Below, in pieces: positions 25,153 through 34,644 of a stretch of 44,337 nt of DNA. Source of the DNA: Rhodothermales bacterium (GTDB taxonomy: Bacteria > Bacteroidota > Rhodothermia > Rhodothermales > Bin80). The first letter of the stretch is position 1. Every line of letters starts with the position of its first letter. The notes beneath the pieces are model-generated. The model was given only the letters and a program-made list of their open reading frames with translations, searched no databases and was not told where the DNA came from. The stretch is taken from assembly GCA_022821385.1 (NCBI GenBank), contig JAJEDR010000065.1:1-44337 (forward strand), given 5' to 3'. Made by a program: the position numbers and the translations under genes.

Positions 25153-26417
25153 CTACTCAGCTCAACGGTTTGAGCACGATTTGGTCCCGTAGAAATGGTA
25201 TTAACCCGCACACCCGTGAATGAATGAATGCGATCAATCAGGGCCAAAGCCTCAAGCGGCAACTCGTCCGCTTGGGTGCACATGCTTATATCCTGCGTCC
25301 ACCCCTCCAGCACTTCGTAACGGGGCGTAGTTATGTCTAACGCTCGGGTGTCGTTGATGAACTGAGATTTGGTCGTACCGCCATGGTCGTATTCCGTGCA
25401 TACCTTGACGGTATCCAGACCTGACAGAACATCCAGTTTTGTTACGACCAACTCCGTGAACCCGTTAAGTCTGCAGCTATATCGAAGGGCAATCAGATCC
25501 AGCCATCCACATCTGCGGGGCCGACCTGTTGTTGCCCCGAATTCGACGCCAACCTTTCGAAGGTGCGCACCAGCTGCATCCGTTAACTCAGTGGGAAATG
25601 GCCCATGCCCTACTCGCGTGCAGTACGCCTTCGTGATTCCGATCACCCGGTTGATTGAAGTTGGAGGCAGACCCAGGCCCGTACAAACACCACCCGCCGT
25701 TGGATTGCTAGACGTTACGTACGGATAGGTCCCGAAATCGATGTCCAGTAACGCCCCCTGTGCACCTTCCGCCAGAATGTTCTTACCTGCTCCCAATGCC
25801 TTGTGCACCAATTCTGTGGTGTCTGTGACGTATCCGGCAAGCTCAAGTCCGAGGTTGACATAGTCGGCTATTATTTCTTCGGCGTCCAGGCCGGGATGCC
25901 CGTATGCACCACGTAGAACTGTATTCTGCCGGGCCACCTCACTCCTTATGCGCTCGGCAAACAAATCAGGATCAACCAACTCACCAACCCGGATCCCAAC
26001 ACGGGCCACCTTATCCGTGTACGCAGGTCCGATCCCACGCCTTGTTGTACCAATCCGGTCGGCAGACAGAACCTCTTCTACCGCCTTGTGATACGGAAGG
26101 ATACAGTGAGCATTCTGGGAAATCCACAACCGGCCAGTCAGATCGTACCCCAACTCCTGAACCTTCTGGATTTCAGACACAAGTGCTTTTGGCTCGACAA
26201 CTACACCGTTGCCGATAACACAATGAACCCTTGGGGTAAATACTCCGCTCGGCAGCAGATGAAGAACTTGAGTCTGGCCATCCCATCGGATGGTATGTCC
26301 TGCATTGGCGCCCCCCTGATACCGTGCAACAATGTCGAACTGAGGCGCAAGCAGGTCTACAACCTTCCCCTTGCCTTCATCCCCCCATTGACTACCAACT
26401 ACTACCGTTACCGCCAT
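25149..26417 (-). CDS. purA: Adenylosuccinate synthetase
   Basis: This enzyme makes adenylosuccinate from IMP, aspartate and GTP, the first committed step to AMP. At 422 residues it is full length. Motifs are the N-terminal VVGSQWGDEGKGKVVD GTP-binding loop, TTRRGIGPAYTDK (IMP binding), AEGAQGALLDIDFGTYPYVTSSN, and GRPRRCGWLDL towards the C-terminus. It lies inside a minus-strand gene run (secD-secF-STAS-purA-kinase) and overlaps the kinase gene by 4 bp, which points to translational coupling. The 82-bp gap upstream contains a small TACGT-g-ACGTA symmetry at 26429-26439 that could be a regulatory site. Confidence 0.97.
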   Translation of the reverse strand: MAVTVVVGSQWGDEGKGKVVDLLAPQFDIVARYQGGANAGHTIRWDGQTQVLHLLPSGVFTPRVHCVIGNGVVVEPKALVSEIQKVQELGYDLTGRLWISQNAHCILPYHKAVEEVLSADRIGTTRRGIGPAYTDKVARVGIRVGELVDPDLFAERIRSEVARQNTVLRGAYGHPGLDAEEIIADYVNLGLELAGYVTDTTELVHKALGAGKNILAEGAQGALLDIDFGTYPYVTSSNPTAGGVCTGLGLPPTSINRVIGITKAYCTRVGHGPFPTELTDAAGAHLRKVGVEFGATTGRPRRCGWLDLIALRYSCRLNGFTELVVTKLDVLSGLDTVKVCTEYDHGGTTKSQFINDTRALDITTPRYEVLEGWTQDISMCTQADELPLEALALIDRIHSFTGVRVNTISTGPNRAQTVELSR

Positions 26418-26499
26418 TGAGATGCCGTTACGTGACGTACCTCACGCGAGTCAGACACCTCAGATGGAGCCTGCTGTAAGGAATATGTAACCAATTCTC

Positions 26500-26844
26500 C
26501 TAGTCTTCTTTGAAGCTGTCAACCGCTTCCTGAACAGAATCGAAATGTTCAAAAACAGTGACCAGTCGGGTCACTACAAGTAACGACCTGATTTTTGAGG
26601 CCGGATTCGCAAGGCGCAAGTCTCCACCGGCGTTCCGCATCGTGGTCAGTGCACTGATCAGCATACCAAGTCCACTGGAATTCATGAACTTGACCTTAGC
26701 CAAATCCACAATTACATTCAGCTTACCCTGCTCCTTGAGCTCATTCAGCGATTCGTGGAGTTTTGCGGTGGCCGGACCACCCATCACGTTGCCCTTGAAT
26801 GTGATGACCACTGCATTGTAAGAGTCTTTGACGGTGAAATTCAT
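26500..26844 (-). CDS. STAS-domain anti-sigma-factor antagonist-like protein
   Basis: This 114-residue single-domain cytoplasmic protein is of the SpoIIAA/RsbV type. In the family such proteins bind a serine kinase/anti-sigma factor and are switched off by phosphorylation of a Ser in a DSSGLG loop. Here the loop is KFMNSSGLGML (Ser56/Ser57, with Asn for the usual Asp). The fold pattern is visible: VVITFKGNV, the helix KLHESLNELKEQG, VIVDLAKVKFMN, and the LRLANPASKIRSLL strand and helix. No kinase or phosphatase partner is nearby. It follows secF by 11 bp. Confidence 0.88.
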   Translation of the reverse strand: MNFTVKDSYNAVVITFKGNVMGGPATAKLHESLNELKEQGKLNVIVDLAKVKFMNSSGLGMLISALTTMRNAGGDLRLANPASKIRSLLVVTRLVTVFEHFDSVQEAVDSFKED

Positions 26845-26855
26845 ACTACCAAGTG

Positions 26856-27797
26856 TTAACGGCGGACCGCCCTAGTGGCCGATCCAGACCGGCTATGTAA
26901 CTCGACCACCACAGGGGTGGCCACGAAAACAGACGAATACGTCCCAATAATAACGCCAATGATGAGTGCAAAGGAGAAACCGCGCAGAACCTCTCCTCCG
27001 AATATAAACAGTGTAGTCACAACTAACAACGTCGTTCCCGAAGTTATAACTGTGCGACTGAGTGTTGTGTTTACCGAACGATTAACAACAATCTTGTATG
27101 GCTCCGTTTTGAACAGGTTCGTGTACTCACGGATCCGGTCGAAAATTACGACTGTATCATTGAGTGAATAACCGACAATCGTAAGGAAAGCTGCAATGAT
27201 CGCCTGATCAATCTGTAGCGAAAACGGCAGGAATCCCTGCAGCAGGGAGAATATCCCCAGCGTTATCAGAACGTCGTGAAAAAGCGCTGCCACAGCTCCC
27301 AGCCCAAACCTCCATTCAAATCGCAACATTACGTACAGAAAGATCACCAGCAATGATCCGAGTACAGCATACAGTGATCCACGCTTCAAATCTTCCGCGA
27401 ACCTCGGTCCAACGACATCTGTCTTGACCACCTGCGGATCGCTGCCAGGAAAGGCATCCGAAATACCTTGAACCACTATGGTCTGAACCTCGGTAGTCTC
27501 TCCTTCGGTTGGGGTTCGAATCAGCAGTGCATCCCGTCCACCTGCCCCCACATCACTGTAGGTCTTAACCTCAGGTGCGGCCGGAAGTACTGAGGTCAGA
27601 GCGGTACGTACAGCTGTGGCGTCCAATTCCTGGTTGCTCTCAACAACAAACTCCATACCTCCCCTGAAATCTATACCGAGCTCCAATCCACGGGTAACTA
27701 TTGCGCCGAGGCTGAGCAGAATAAGAATCCCGCTCAGAATATAGCCGCGCCTTCGGCTCCCTACCAAATTAAAATCAGTGTTCTCAAAAATGCGCAT
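26856..27797 (-). CDS. secF: Protein translocase subunit SecF
   Basis: This inner-membrane component of the Sec accessory complex uses proton motive force to help exported proteins leave the translocon. It has 313 residues and six predicted membrane segments. The conserved GIDFRGGMEFVV motif is near the N-terminus, and the NDTVVIFDRIRE motif is in the fourth membrane region. A standard periplasmic domain lies between TM1 and TM2. It is a separate gene from secD, with a 36-bp gap, unlike the fused SecDF of many Bacteroidia. Confidence 0.96.
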   Translation of the reverse strand: MRIFENTDFNLVGSRRRGYILSGILILLSLGAIVTRGLELGIDFRGGMEFVVESNQELDATAVRTALTSVLPAAPEVKTYSDVGAGGRDALLIRTPTEGETTEVQTIVVQGISDAFPGSDPQVVKTDVVGPRFAEDLKRGSLYAVLGSLLVIFLYVMLRFEWRFGLGAVAALFHDVLITLGIFSLLQGFLPFSLQIDQAIIAAFLTIVGYSLNDTVVIFDRIREYTNLFKTEPYKIVVNRSVNTTLSRTVITSGTTLLVVTTLFIFGGEVLRGFSFALIIGVIIGTYSSVFVATPVVVELHSRSGSATRAVRR

Positions 27798-27833
27798 GGC
27801 AAAATGCCTGAATTCAAATTATATCGCTCCCGA

Positions 27834-29720
27834 TCAACCGAAGTTGACGGACATACGACGACCAATCACTGCGTAATCAAAAATGATGCGGGTAAACACA
27901 ATCGCACTGAAGAGTGAAGCCAGTATGCCCGCCATCAGCGTCACTGCAAAGCCCTGAATGGGACCTACCCCGAACGAATAAAGGATAAGACCTACAAAGA
28001 AGGTCGTGATATTGGCATCAATAATAGCACTGAGCGCCTTACTGTATCCACCATCTATGGAGGCCTTCAATGTCTTTCCAGTGGCCTGCTCCTCCCGAAC
28101 ACGTTCAAAGATCAAGACATTTGCGTCCACCGCCATGCCGATCGTCAATACGATTCCCGCAATACCGGGTAATGTCAGGGTAGCGTTGAATCCCGCCAGA
28201 ATCCCCAGGATAAAGATGATGTTGATGATCAGTGCCATATCGGCCACCATCCCTCCTCCACGATAGTAGACAATCATGAAGAGAACGACAATAACCAGTC
28301 CAACCATGAGCGACGTAAAGCCGGCTTTGCGAGCAACAACGCCAAGGCTGGGACCAACTGTCCGTTCTTCAACGATCTCCACCGGCGCCGGCAAGGCACC
28401 ACTCTTGAGCACCGTTACGATATCCGCTGCCTCTTCCTGTGAAGCCAGTCCCGTAATCTGAGATCTGCCTCCACTGATCTGGCCAATGACATTTGGATAC
28501 GAATACACCACGCCATCAAGTACAATTGCAATATTTTTTCCCACATTCGCACCGGTAAGACGCGACCATATGCGTGCACCTTCCGAATTCATCTCCATGT
28601 CAACAAGGGGTTGATTCGTGGTCTGATCAAAATCTGCCCGCGCATCCGTAATCGCATCACCACTCAACTCAACGTTCATATTGACTGCCAGTACTGGGTA
28701 GTACTCCGGGCCACTTACGCTGCTGGGATTAGCATCATACCGCAACTCAATATCGCGTGGGAGCATCGCCTGAACCTCAGGATCTGCCATGAGGGCATTG
28801 AAGGCCGCTGTATCCTGTACTGAAACTTCCCCGAAAACAACCGTACCCTGCCCTGCTGGAATAAGGACATCCAAAAGAGGATTGCCCACCCCGTCAAGAT
28901 CTTCCGTTTCAGCAAGTAACTGGCTTACATCAAAGGAGGTATCTGATTCTGCCTCCTCACTGATTTCCTCGTCATCAACATCAACCGAGTCGGCACCGGC
29001 AGCTACATCGACCTCGTAGTAACTTATGATTCGCTGAAGGGACGAAGTCAGTTCACCGGGATCCGCCATAAGGTGAAAGCCCAATCTTGCCGTACCCTTA
29101 AGCAACGAACGGACACGCTCAGGATCATCTATACCCGGTAACTCAACAACAATTCGCCGACTGCCCTGAGTTTGAATTGAGGGCTCCGTAACTCCGAATC
29201 TGTCTACACGGTTGCGGATCACCTGCATGGCACGCTCGATCGCGTCTTCGCCCTGTGCCTGCAAATACTGCGTCACTTCCGCATTGCTTGAACGACGTGT
29301 GATCTCTTCACTACGGAAATAGCGCGAAAGGCTGGCGTCGGGATCCCGATTTTCAAATTCGTCAACGAACGCGTCAATCAGGGAGACGCTTTCTACCTGG
29401 CTGCGAGCATTTGCCGCCGCCAGAACCTCATCAAATGCCTCGTCTCTGCGCTCGCCCGCCAACTCGGAAATTAAATCCCTGAGTCCAACCTCCATGGTTA
29501 TATGCATCCCACCCTGGAGATCCAATCCCAGGTTAAGTGATTTCTCCTTGATTGATTCGATCATGGAGAAATTGTCACGTTCATAATCAACCCTTTCCTC
29601 TTGACTCATACCTTCCAGCCGGTTGTTAAGGGATAACCCCCGCAACGACGGGAACAGGTACCAGGCAGTGAGTGCCAGAAAGAAAATAACTGCTCCGACC
29701 TTGAATCCGTTACCTTGCAT
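27834..29720 (-). CDS. secD: Protein translocase subunit SecD
   Basis: This partner of SecF has 628 residues. Motifs are LGLDLQGGMHITMEV after TM1, a large periplasmic P1 region with an acidic insert (DDEEISEEAESDT), and the C-terminal membrane part with GIVLTIGMAVDANVLIFERVREE carrying the conserved Asp and Arg. The acidic insert in P1 lengthens the domain compared with E. coli SecD. It is the first gene of the minus-strand run that continues with secF, the STAS gene, purA and the kinase. Confidence 0.96.
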   Translation of the reverse strand: MQGNGFKVGAVIFFLALTAWYLFPSLRGLSLNNRLEGMSQEERVDYERDNFSMIESIKEKSLNLGLDLQGGMHITMEVGLRDLISELAGERRDEAFDEVLAAANARSQVESVSLIDAFVDEFENRDPDASLSRYFRSEEITRRSSNAEVTQYLQAQGEDAIERAMQVIRNRVDRFGVTEPSIQTQGSRRIVVELPGIDDPERVRSLLKGTARLGFHLMADPGELTSSLQRIISYYEVDVAAGADSVDVDDEEISEEAESDTSFDVSQLLAETEDLDGVGNPLLDVLIPAGQGTVVFGEVSVQDTAAFNALMADPEVQAMLPRDIELRYDANPSSVSGPEYYPVLAVNMNVELSGDAITDARADFDQTTNQPLVDMEMNSEGARIWSRLTGANVGKNIAIVLDGVVYSYPNVIGQISGGRSQITGLASQEEAADIVTVLKSGALPAPVEIVEERTVGPSLGVVARKAGFTSLMVGLVIVVLFMIVYYRGGGMVADMALIINIIFILGILAGFNATLTLPGIAGIVLTIGMAVDANVLIFERVREEQATGKTLKASIDGGYSKALSAIIDANITTFFVGLILYSFGVGPIQGFAVTLMAGILASLFSAIVFTRIIFDYAVIGRRMSVNFG

Positions 29721-30105
29721 GTAAGCTCTTGACTAGTATGTTGTCCACTTTATAGCTGGGCCACCAGCATTTTGATCACAGCCCCATAGAACGCCATGAA
29801 ACTATAAAAGGTGCCAGATGTGCGTCGTCTTAGCTAACCCAAATTCACTAAACCTGACATTCGGGCATAGATATAGGCCCAGTTCGCCGTCGAGATGCAC
29901 TTATCCTGACTGATATGCTTGAATGGCGATTGCTTGCCGCAGAATACTATACAATCCTTGCACGGGGTTCGGCCCCGCCTCCGTACTTCAGATGCATTAA
30001 GGTTCCTAGACAGCCTTAGATCACCACGACGCCTGCCACATGCAATTACATCAAGGGCTCCCGCCGGGACAAGTAAACCCTGTCAGCGTAACCGTGGCAA
30101 TTCTC
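29721..30105. other. Intergenic region upstream of secD
   Basis: This 385-bp gap between two minus-strand genes has no supported coding sequence. A compact GC hairpin (CGGGG-TTCGG-CCCCG, 29963-29977) sits about 130 bp beyond the stop of the SGNH hydrolase gene and could end its transcript, but it has no T-run. The remainder presumably holds the secD promoter. Confidence 0.4.
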
Positions 30106-31809
30106 TCAGGGATCTCTGTTTACAAGTCCTTGGTACCTACGAAAATAAACCTCTGCATTCAACGTGTCTCCGGTCTGTACAAGGTAACGTGCCATATTGA
30201 AAAGCATCACGGCGGATTCAGGATAACCGGATTCAATTGATCGCAAGAGCGATCCGGCAGGCTCAAGTGCGCCCTGACGTATTCGTAAAGCCGCCAGCGT
30301 ATTCAGATAGGTCTCTGACGGTTCTCGTGCCACGATCAGCTGCATTACTTCTCCTGCCAGATTGCTTGACTGGAATGATACAAGCTCGGCGGCCTCCCGA
30401 TGTAGTCTTTCATTGAACGGTTGCCAGTACAACAGCGATCGCATATGTGCCAAAGCTCGTGCTGTGTCTTGTGCCGCCAAGTCATGTTCTTTGGCTTTCA
30501 TCAGTGCTTCGTATACAGGGAGCTGGACCGTAACTGCCAATGCGGCTAGTGAGTCTGCTGATCGTCCTGATTCGCGGTGTGCCTGTAGAATATTCTCGAA
30601 TCGACGTAATTCCTCTGCCTCCGACAATCCAACCGTAAACGGAAAACCCAAACGAAGCCGTGCAATCAACAGCCTGGCCTGCCCGGCATCTAGTGGCGCA
30701 GGCTCTGGAGCACCTAAGTCTGTGGCACTATTTGAAAGATTGTCTACCATTGCACTGACGAAAGCACGCGCCATCCGATCGTACCCCAATGCAGTGGGAT
30801 GAAGATGGTCCGTAAATAATGAATCCCGCACATCTGGCTCAAAATGTGGCGCCTGATCGACAAGGATGGCAGCATGACGCTCTGAAAGACGGAAGAGTAT
30901 CTGATTCATTTCCTCGGGAGCCCTGAACCTGATCGGATCATAATCCTTTGCCTTTACGAAAGATGTCATAGCAGCGGCTGTATCTCCTGCTGCCCAACGC
31001 TCTTTTCCACTGATCCATGCTGCACTGGCAACAGAATCAACTCCGAGCGGCGGCTGGGATTGCAGGTTTGAGACCAGCGTTCCAACATACGTTGGGATAC
31101 TTGCGTTCTCAAATCGGCCAAGAATTGCTGTCATGTTTGCTTCGAAGCTCTCCACTCCAGCCTGATATACCAGTCCCCCAAAAGCAATGGATACATCCGT
31201 GGTTGATTGTGCCATCATGGTGCGATTAGACCGAACAGGCGGGGCTATCAGGCGCTCCAGCTTCCGAAACAATACGCTCCTCTTAAACCATAAAAGCGTT
31301 CGTGTAAGTACCCTGCTCCGATTCACACTACCCGCTCCGTACGCTCCATAATATTCATTGTGTCCCGCGTAAATCAAAACGGCATCGGGTTGCATGCGCA
31401 ATACATGCGGCATAAGGTCTAGCACTACATGGCTGCTCAGCGCAGTCATGCCAAGATTAATGACCTCAATCTGTCGGGTTGGGTGGATAGCCCGAAGCCC
31501 TGCCGCCACCCTTTCTGGGAATCCCGAAGTAAACGAATAGGGGTACCCCGCAGTGGATGACCCGCCGAGCGCTATAATCCGGAAAACCGTATCCGGCTTA
31601 TGCCGATGAAACGGGTTATATGCCACCTGAGGTATAAATCCACGAAAATAGCGCCCAGCATACGCTGGGTTCACCGTCTGGTACTCGGGTTCTCCTGGTA
31701 CCGGGATCAGAAATGGTTCGTGGTCAAAGATGCGAACGATGCCCTCTGCTGCTGCAAGTAACACCAAGGGTAGCGTTATCGCTGCTATTTTAAAAAGTGC
31801 CGTTCGCAT
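30106..31809 (-). CDS. SGNH/GDSL-family hydrolase with C-terminal TPR-like repeats
   Basis: This is a 567-residue protein with an N-terminal signal-anchor (about residues 7-25). The SGNH esterase core spans about 70-350. Block I is ALGGSSTAG (Ser84 probable nucleophile), block II is INLGM, block III is YAGHNEYYG with Asn151, and block V is DHLHPTALGY with the Asp334/His337 pair. Catalytic residues are thus complete. Residues 360-567 are helical repeats of TPR type ending in TGDTLNAEVYFRRYQG. Related SGNH-TPR proteins are found in Bacteroidota and deltaproteobacteria. They may act on acyl or acetyl groups of envelope polysaccharides, but the substrate cannot be read here. It is divergent from the LacI regulator gene. 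Confidence 0.85.
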   Translation of the reverse strand: MRTALFKIAAITLPLVLLAAAEGIVRIFDHEPFLIPVPGEPEYQTVNPAYAGRYFRGFIPQVAYNPFHRHKPDTVFRIIALGGSSTAGYPYSFTSGFPERVAAGLRAIHPTRQIEVINLGMTALSSHVVLDLMPHVLRMQPDAVLIYAGHNEYYGAYGAGSVNRSRVLTRTLLWFKRSVLFRKLERLIAPPVRSNRTMMAQSTTDVSIAFGGLVYQAGVESFEANMTAILGRFENASIPTYVGTLVSNLQSQPPLGVDSVASAAWISGKERWAAGDTAAAMTSFVKAKDYDPIRFRAPEEMNQILFRLSERHAAILVDQAPHFEPDVRDSLFTDHLHPTALGYDRMARAFVSAMVDNLSNSATDLGAPEPAPLDAGQARLLIARLRLGFPFTVGLSEAEELRRFENILQAHRESGRSADSLAALAVTVQLPVYEALMKAKEHDLAAQDTARALAHMRSLLYWQPFNERLHREAAELVSFQSSNLAGEVMQLIVAREPSETYLNTLAALRIRQGALEPAGSLLRSIESGYPESAVMLFNMARYLVQTGDTLNAEVYFRRYQGLVNRDP

Positions 31810-31855
31810 CTTTTATCATACAAATAATAAATTAGGGGGTTATATTCGGCATAGT

Positions 31856-31870
31856 TGAAACAATTTTGCA
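31856..31870 (+). promoter_or_regulatory. Possible LacI-type operator in the regulator's own promoter region
   Basis: TGAAACAATTTTGCA shares the pattern TGAAA-N3-TTTT-N2-A with the site at 35972. It lies 90 bp before the LacI-family start. Autoregulation is plausible, but the symmetry is imperfect. Confidence 0.25.
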
Positions 31871-31959
31871 ATCTAGAAACGAAAGATCATCGCAAATATT
31901 CGTATAGACTCCGTTGTCGTTCATTAGAACTTATTCAGTACTGATCCCAAAGTCGCCGT

Positions 31960-32952
31960 ATGATTCCAACCGTTCACGATGTGGCACATCATGCTAAGGT
32001 ATCCATTTCCACGGTATCGCGTGTAATCAATGATTCTGCTCCCGTAAGTGCTGAGAAAAAGGAACGGGTTATCGCTGCCATCAAGGCCCTTAAGTTTACA
32101 CCTAATCCGGCAGCGAGAAGACTTCTAGGTCTGGCTTCTCGCACGATTGGCGTGATACTACCCTACATCACAGGGGAATTTTTTGCAGACCTCTTGCACG
32201 GTCTAGACACAACTGCCAAACAGCACGACTATCTGCTCATGGTAAGCTCCTCCCGACGCCTCGAAACTGATTTTATCGCAGCCTTCGAAAGCATGAACAG
32301 GCGGGTGGACGGAATGGTCATAATGGTGCCCGAATTGACTGCTGATCGCGTACTGTCAGTGGTGAACCCGGTCTTTCCTTTCGTCTTCTTGAACACCAAA
32401 TCGCAGGATCAGAAAATAAACACCGTTAATTTCGATAACTACGGAGGTATGGCTGACGTGGCACGACATATCTCCGATCTGGGACATAAACGTATTGCTT
32501 TTATTCGCGGCCCTGATGACGCTTTCGATGCACAGCAAAGAAGGCAAGGGTTCTTTGAAGCCGCTCCGAGCGAATTGGAAATCCTCGAATTCCCAGGTGA
32601 CTTTTCTTTTGAAAACGGATATGACACCGCTCAAGAAATCCTGCGCCTTCGGCCACGGCCGACTGCCATTGTCGCAGTAAACGACTTGGGAGCACTTGGC
32701 GCCTTGCGCGCCCTACTTGAAAATGGAGTCAGTGTACCAAATGAGATCGCTGTCACCGGTTTTGATGGAACAAAGAGTGCTGACTTTGCAACGCCTTCCT
32801 TAACTACTGTAAACGTCCCGATTGGTGTACTAGCCGCAAAAGCGGTGGACATATTGGTCAGTCGGATTGCCGGGGTACCTGCCGATGAGCTGCACTGCCC
32901 AGTCATGCCGTTGGAACTCATCCCCCGGGAATCTTCAATTAGGGCAACGTGA
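31960..32952 (+). CDS. LacI-family transcriptional regulator
   Basis: This cytoplasmic DNA-binding repressor has 330 residues. The N-terminal helix-turn-helix TVHDVAHHAKVSISTVSRVIN and the hinge-helix segment FTPNPAARRLLG are canonical. The periplasmic-binding-protein-like effector domain follows (TIGVILPYITGEFFADLL, HKRIAFIRGP, AIVAVNDLGALGALRAL, VTGFDG). Family members usually sense a sugar or sugar phosphate. The gene heads a plus-strand locus of two lipoproteins, a T9SS-exported carbohydrate-binding-like protein and a SusC-like receptor, so it probably controls that uptake system. Confidence 0.93.
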   Translation: MIPTVHDVAHHAKVSISTVSRVINDSAPVSAEKKERVIAAIKALKFTPNPAARRLLGLASRTIGVILPYITGEFFADLLHGLDTTAKQHDYLLMVSSSRRLETDFIAAFESMNRRVDGMVIMVPELTADRVLSVVNPVFPFVFLNTKSQDQKINTVNFDNYGGMADVARHISDLGHKRIAFIRGPDDAFDAQQRRQGFFEAAPSELEILEFPGDFSFENGYDTAQEILRLRPRPTAIVAVNDLGALGALRALLENGVSVPNEIAVTGFDGTKSADFATPSLTTVNVPIGVLAAKAVDILVSRIAGVPADELHCPVMPLELIPRESSIRAT

Positions 32953-32976
32953 GCCCTTATCTGCAATAATGTGACG

Positions 32977-34644
32977 ATGCCACGCCGCATTTGCCCGGGT
33001 GTAGCTCCCTGGCTCCCCAAGAAATATGTATTGTCTTGCCTTCTTGTGCTGCCATTGATCCTTTACGCCGGCTGTGCTCCCCCAGAACCGGAATGGCTAT
33101 TTGTCGAAATCACAGAGGAAGCAGGACTCGGTGATTTCAGGCACATAAATGGTGCAGAGGGAAATTGGTACCTGCCTGAAACTTTTGGAGCCGGAGCCGT
33201 CTTTTTTGACTACAACAATGATGAACTCATTGATCTTGCGCTTGTCGGAGGACAGTCGTGGACCAACAACTCACGCCCTGGAATCTGGCTCTACCGAGGT
33301 AACGGTAACGGGCATTTTACTGACGTAACCGAGGAAACCGACCTTGGAACGACCTCGGGTTACGGTATGGGACTCATCGCAGGGGATATTGACCTGGATG
33401 GTGATGACGACCTCTACTTTACTTCGCTTGAGCGCAATTTACTACTCATTAATGACAACCATGTATTTAGGGATGTCACTGACGCTTACGGCTTAGGCGC
33501 ACCATCAGAATGGAATGTAGCTGCATTGTTCCTGGATGCCAATCTTGACGGCTGGTTGGATCTCTATGTAACGGGGTATGTCGACTGGACTCCAGATACT
33601 GACCTAGTTTGTACCAGCGATGGTGTACAAAAGCGATACTGTACACCGGAGCTCTACACGGGCACTCCAGGGCGCTTCTATTTGAATCGGGGAGATGGTA
33701 CTTTCATTGAGTACACAGAAGAGTCTGGACTTGCAGGCTCAGGAAAAACACTAGGAGCGGTCACAATGGACATCAACAAAGACGGCTGGCCCGATATTGT
33801 GCTGGCTAATGATACTGACCCCGATCAGCTGTTCCTGAATCTTCAGAATGGTACTTTTGAAGATGTCGGGCTTGCTAGGGGAATGGCCCTGGATCTGCGC
33901 GGACGGGCACGCGCTGGCATGGGTATTGATGCAGGTATTGTCGACTCCACCGGAGAGCCAACAATTTTCATAGGTCATTTTCAGGACCAAATGAATGGCG
34001 TATACAGATATACACCATCTGGTTACTTTGAAGAACGCGGCCCGAAGAGCGGTATTGGCCCGTTAAGCATACCGGCGCTGACATTTGGGTTAGTTTTATT
34101 CGACGCTGAACTTGATGGAGATTTAGATTTACTGGCGGCCAACGGTCACATCAACCCGCAAGCCAGCGAATTCAGCGATATTTCGAGTTATAAGCAGCTT
34201 GCGCAGCTATTCGTAAACGATGGGTATGGTGTGTTCACGGATGAGGCCCCCAACCTTGGACTGACACGTCCGATGGTGGGACGGGGAGCTGCCACAGCGG
34301 ACATTGATCTCGACGGTGACCTTGACCTCCTCATTACAGAAAACAACGGCCCGCTTCACTTATTCCGTAACGACCTGCCCCTGGGGAATTACTGGTTACG
34401 CATACAACTGGATGGCCAGGCAATTGGCGCTGTGATTGAAGTCTGGACCGGAACGCTGAAGCAATCCCGCCGCGTGCGTGCTGGACACAGCTATGCTTCG
34501 CAATCCGAAAAAACAGCTACGTTTGGACTGGGGGCATTTCAAGATGCAGATACTGTTACTGTATTCTGGCCCAGCGGTCAGGTAACCCGGCATATCGATG
34601 TAGCAGCGAATACTACCTTCCGCCTACGTGAGATCGGTCAATGA
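32977..34644 (+). CDS. ASPIC/UnbV-type FG-GAP (VCBS) repeat lipoprotein
   Basis: This exported lipoprotein has about 555 residues. ATG 32977 is chosen over the in-frame GTG at 32971. The lipobox is LILYAGC, near residue 34. At least five FG-GAP/VCBS repeats with calcium-binding Asp loops can be seen (DYNNDELIDLAL, DIDLDGDDDLYF, DANLDGWLDLYV, DINKDGWPDIVL, DIDLDGDLDLLI), predicting a seven-bladed propeller. The C-terminal 80 residues form the ASPIC/UnbV domain (NYWLRIQL, RRVRAGHSYASQSEKTATFGLG, VFWPSGQVTRHID). Related proteins belong to the CRTAC1-like group common near TonB/SusD-type loci. The gene is 24 bp after the LacI gene and overlaps the next start by 4 bp. Confidence 0.9.
   Translation: MPRRICPGVAPWLPKKYVLSCLLVLPLILYAGCAPPEPEWLFVEITEEAGLGDFRHINGAEGNWYLPETFGAGAVFFDYNNDELIDLALVGGQSWTNNSRPGIWLYRGNGNGHFTDVTEETDLGTTSGYGMGLIAGDIDLDGDDDLYFTSLERNLLLINDNHVFRDVTDAYGLGAPSEWNVAALFLDANLDGWLDLYVTGYVDWTPDTDLVCTSDGVQKRYCTPELYTGTPGRFYLNRGDGTFIEYTEESGLAGSGKTLGAVTMDINKDGWPDIVLANDTDPDQLFLNLQNGTFEDVGLARGMALDLRGRARAGMGIDAGIVDSTGEPTIFIGHFQDQMNGVYRYTPSGYFEERGPKSGIGPLSIPALTFGLVLFDAELDGDLDLLAANGHINPQASEFSDISSYKQLAQLFVNDGYGVFTDEAPNLGLTRPMVGRGAATADIDLDGDLDLLITENNGPLHLFRNDLPLGNYWLRIQLDGQAIGAVIEVWTGTLKQSRRVRAGHSYASQSEKTATFGLGAFQDADTVTVFWPSGQVTRHIDVAANTTFRLREIGQ

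Noticed and set aside
29963..29977. CGGGG-TTCGG-CCCCG hairpin as the T-arm of a tRNA or tmRNA
   Set aside because: No matching acceptor stem, anticodon arm or tag sequence was found around it.
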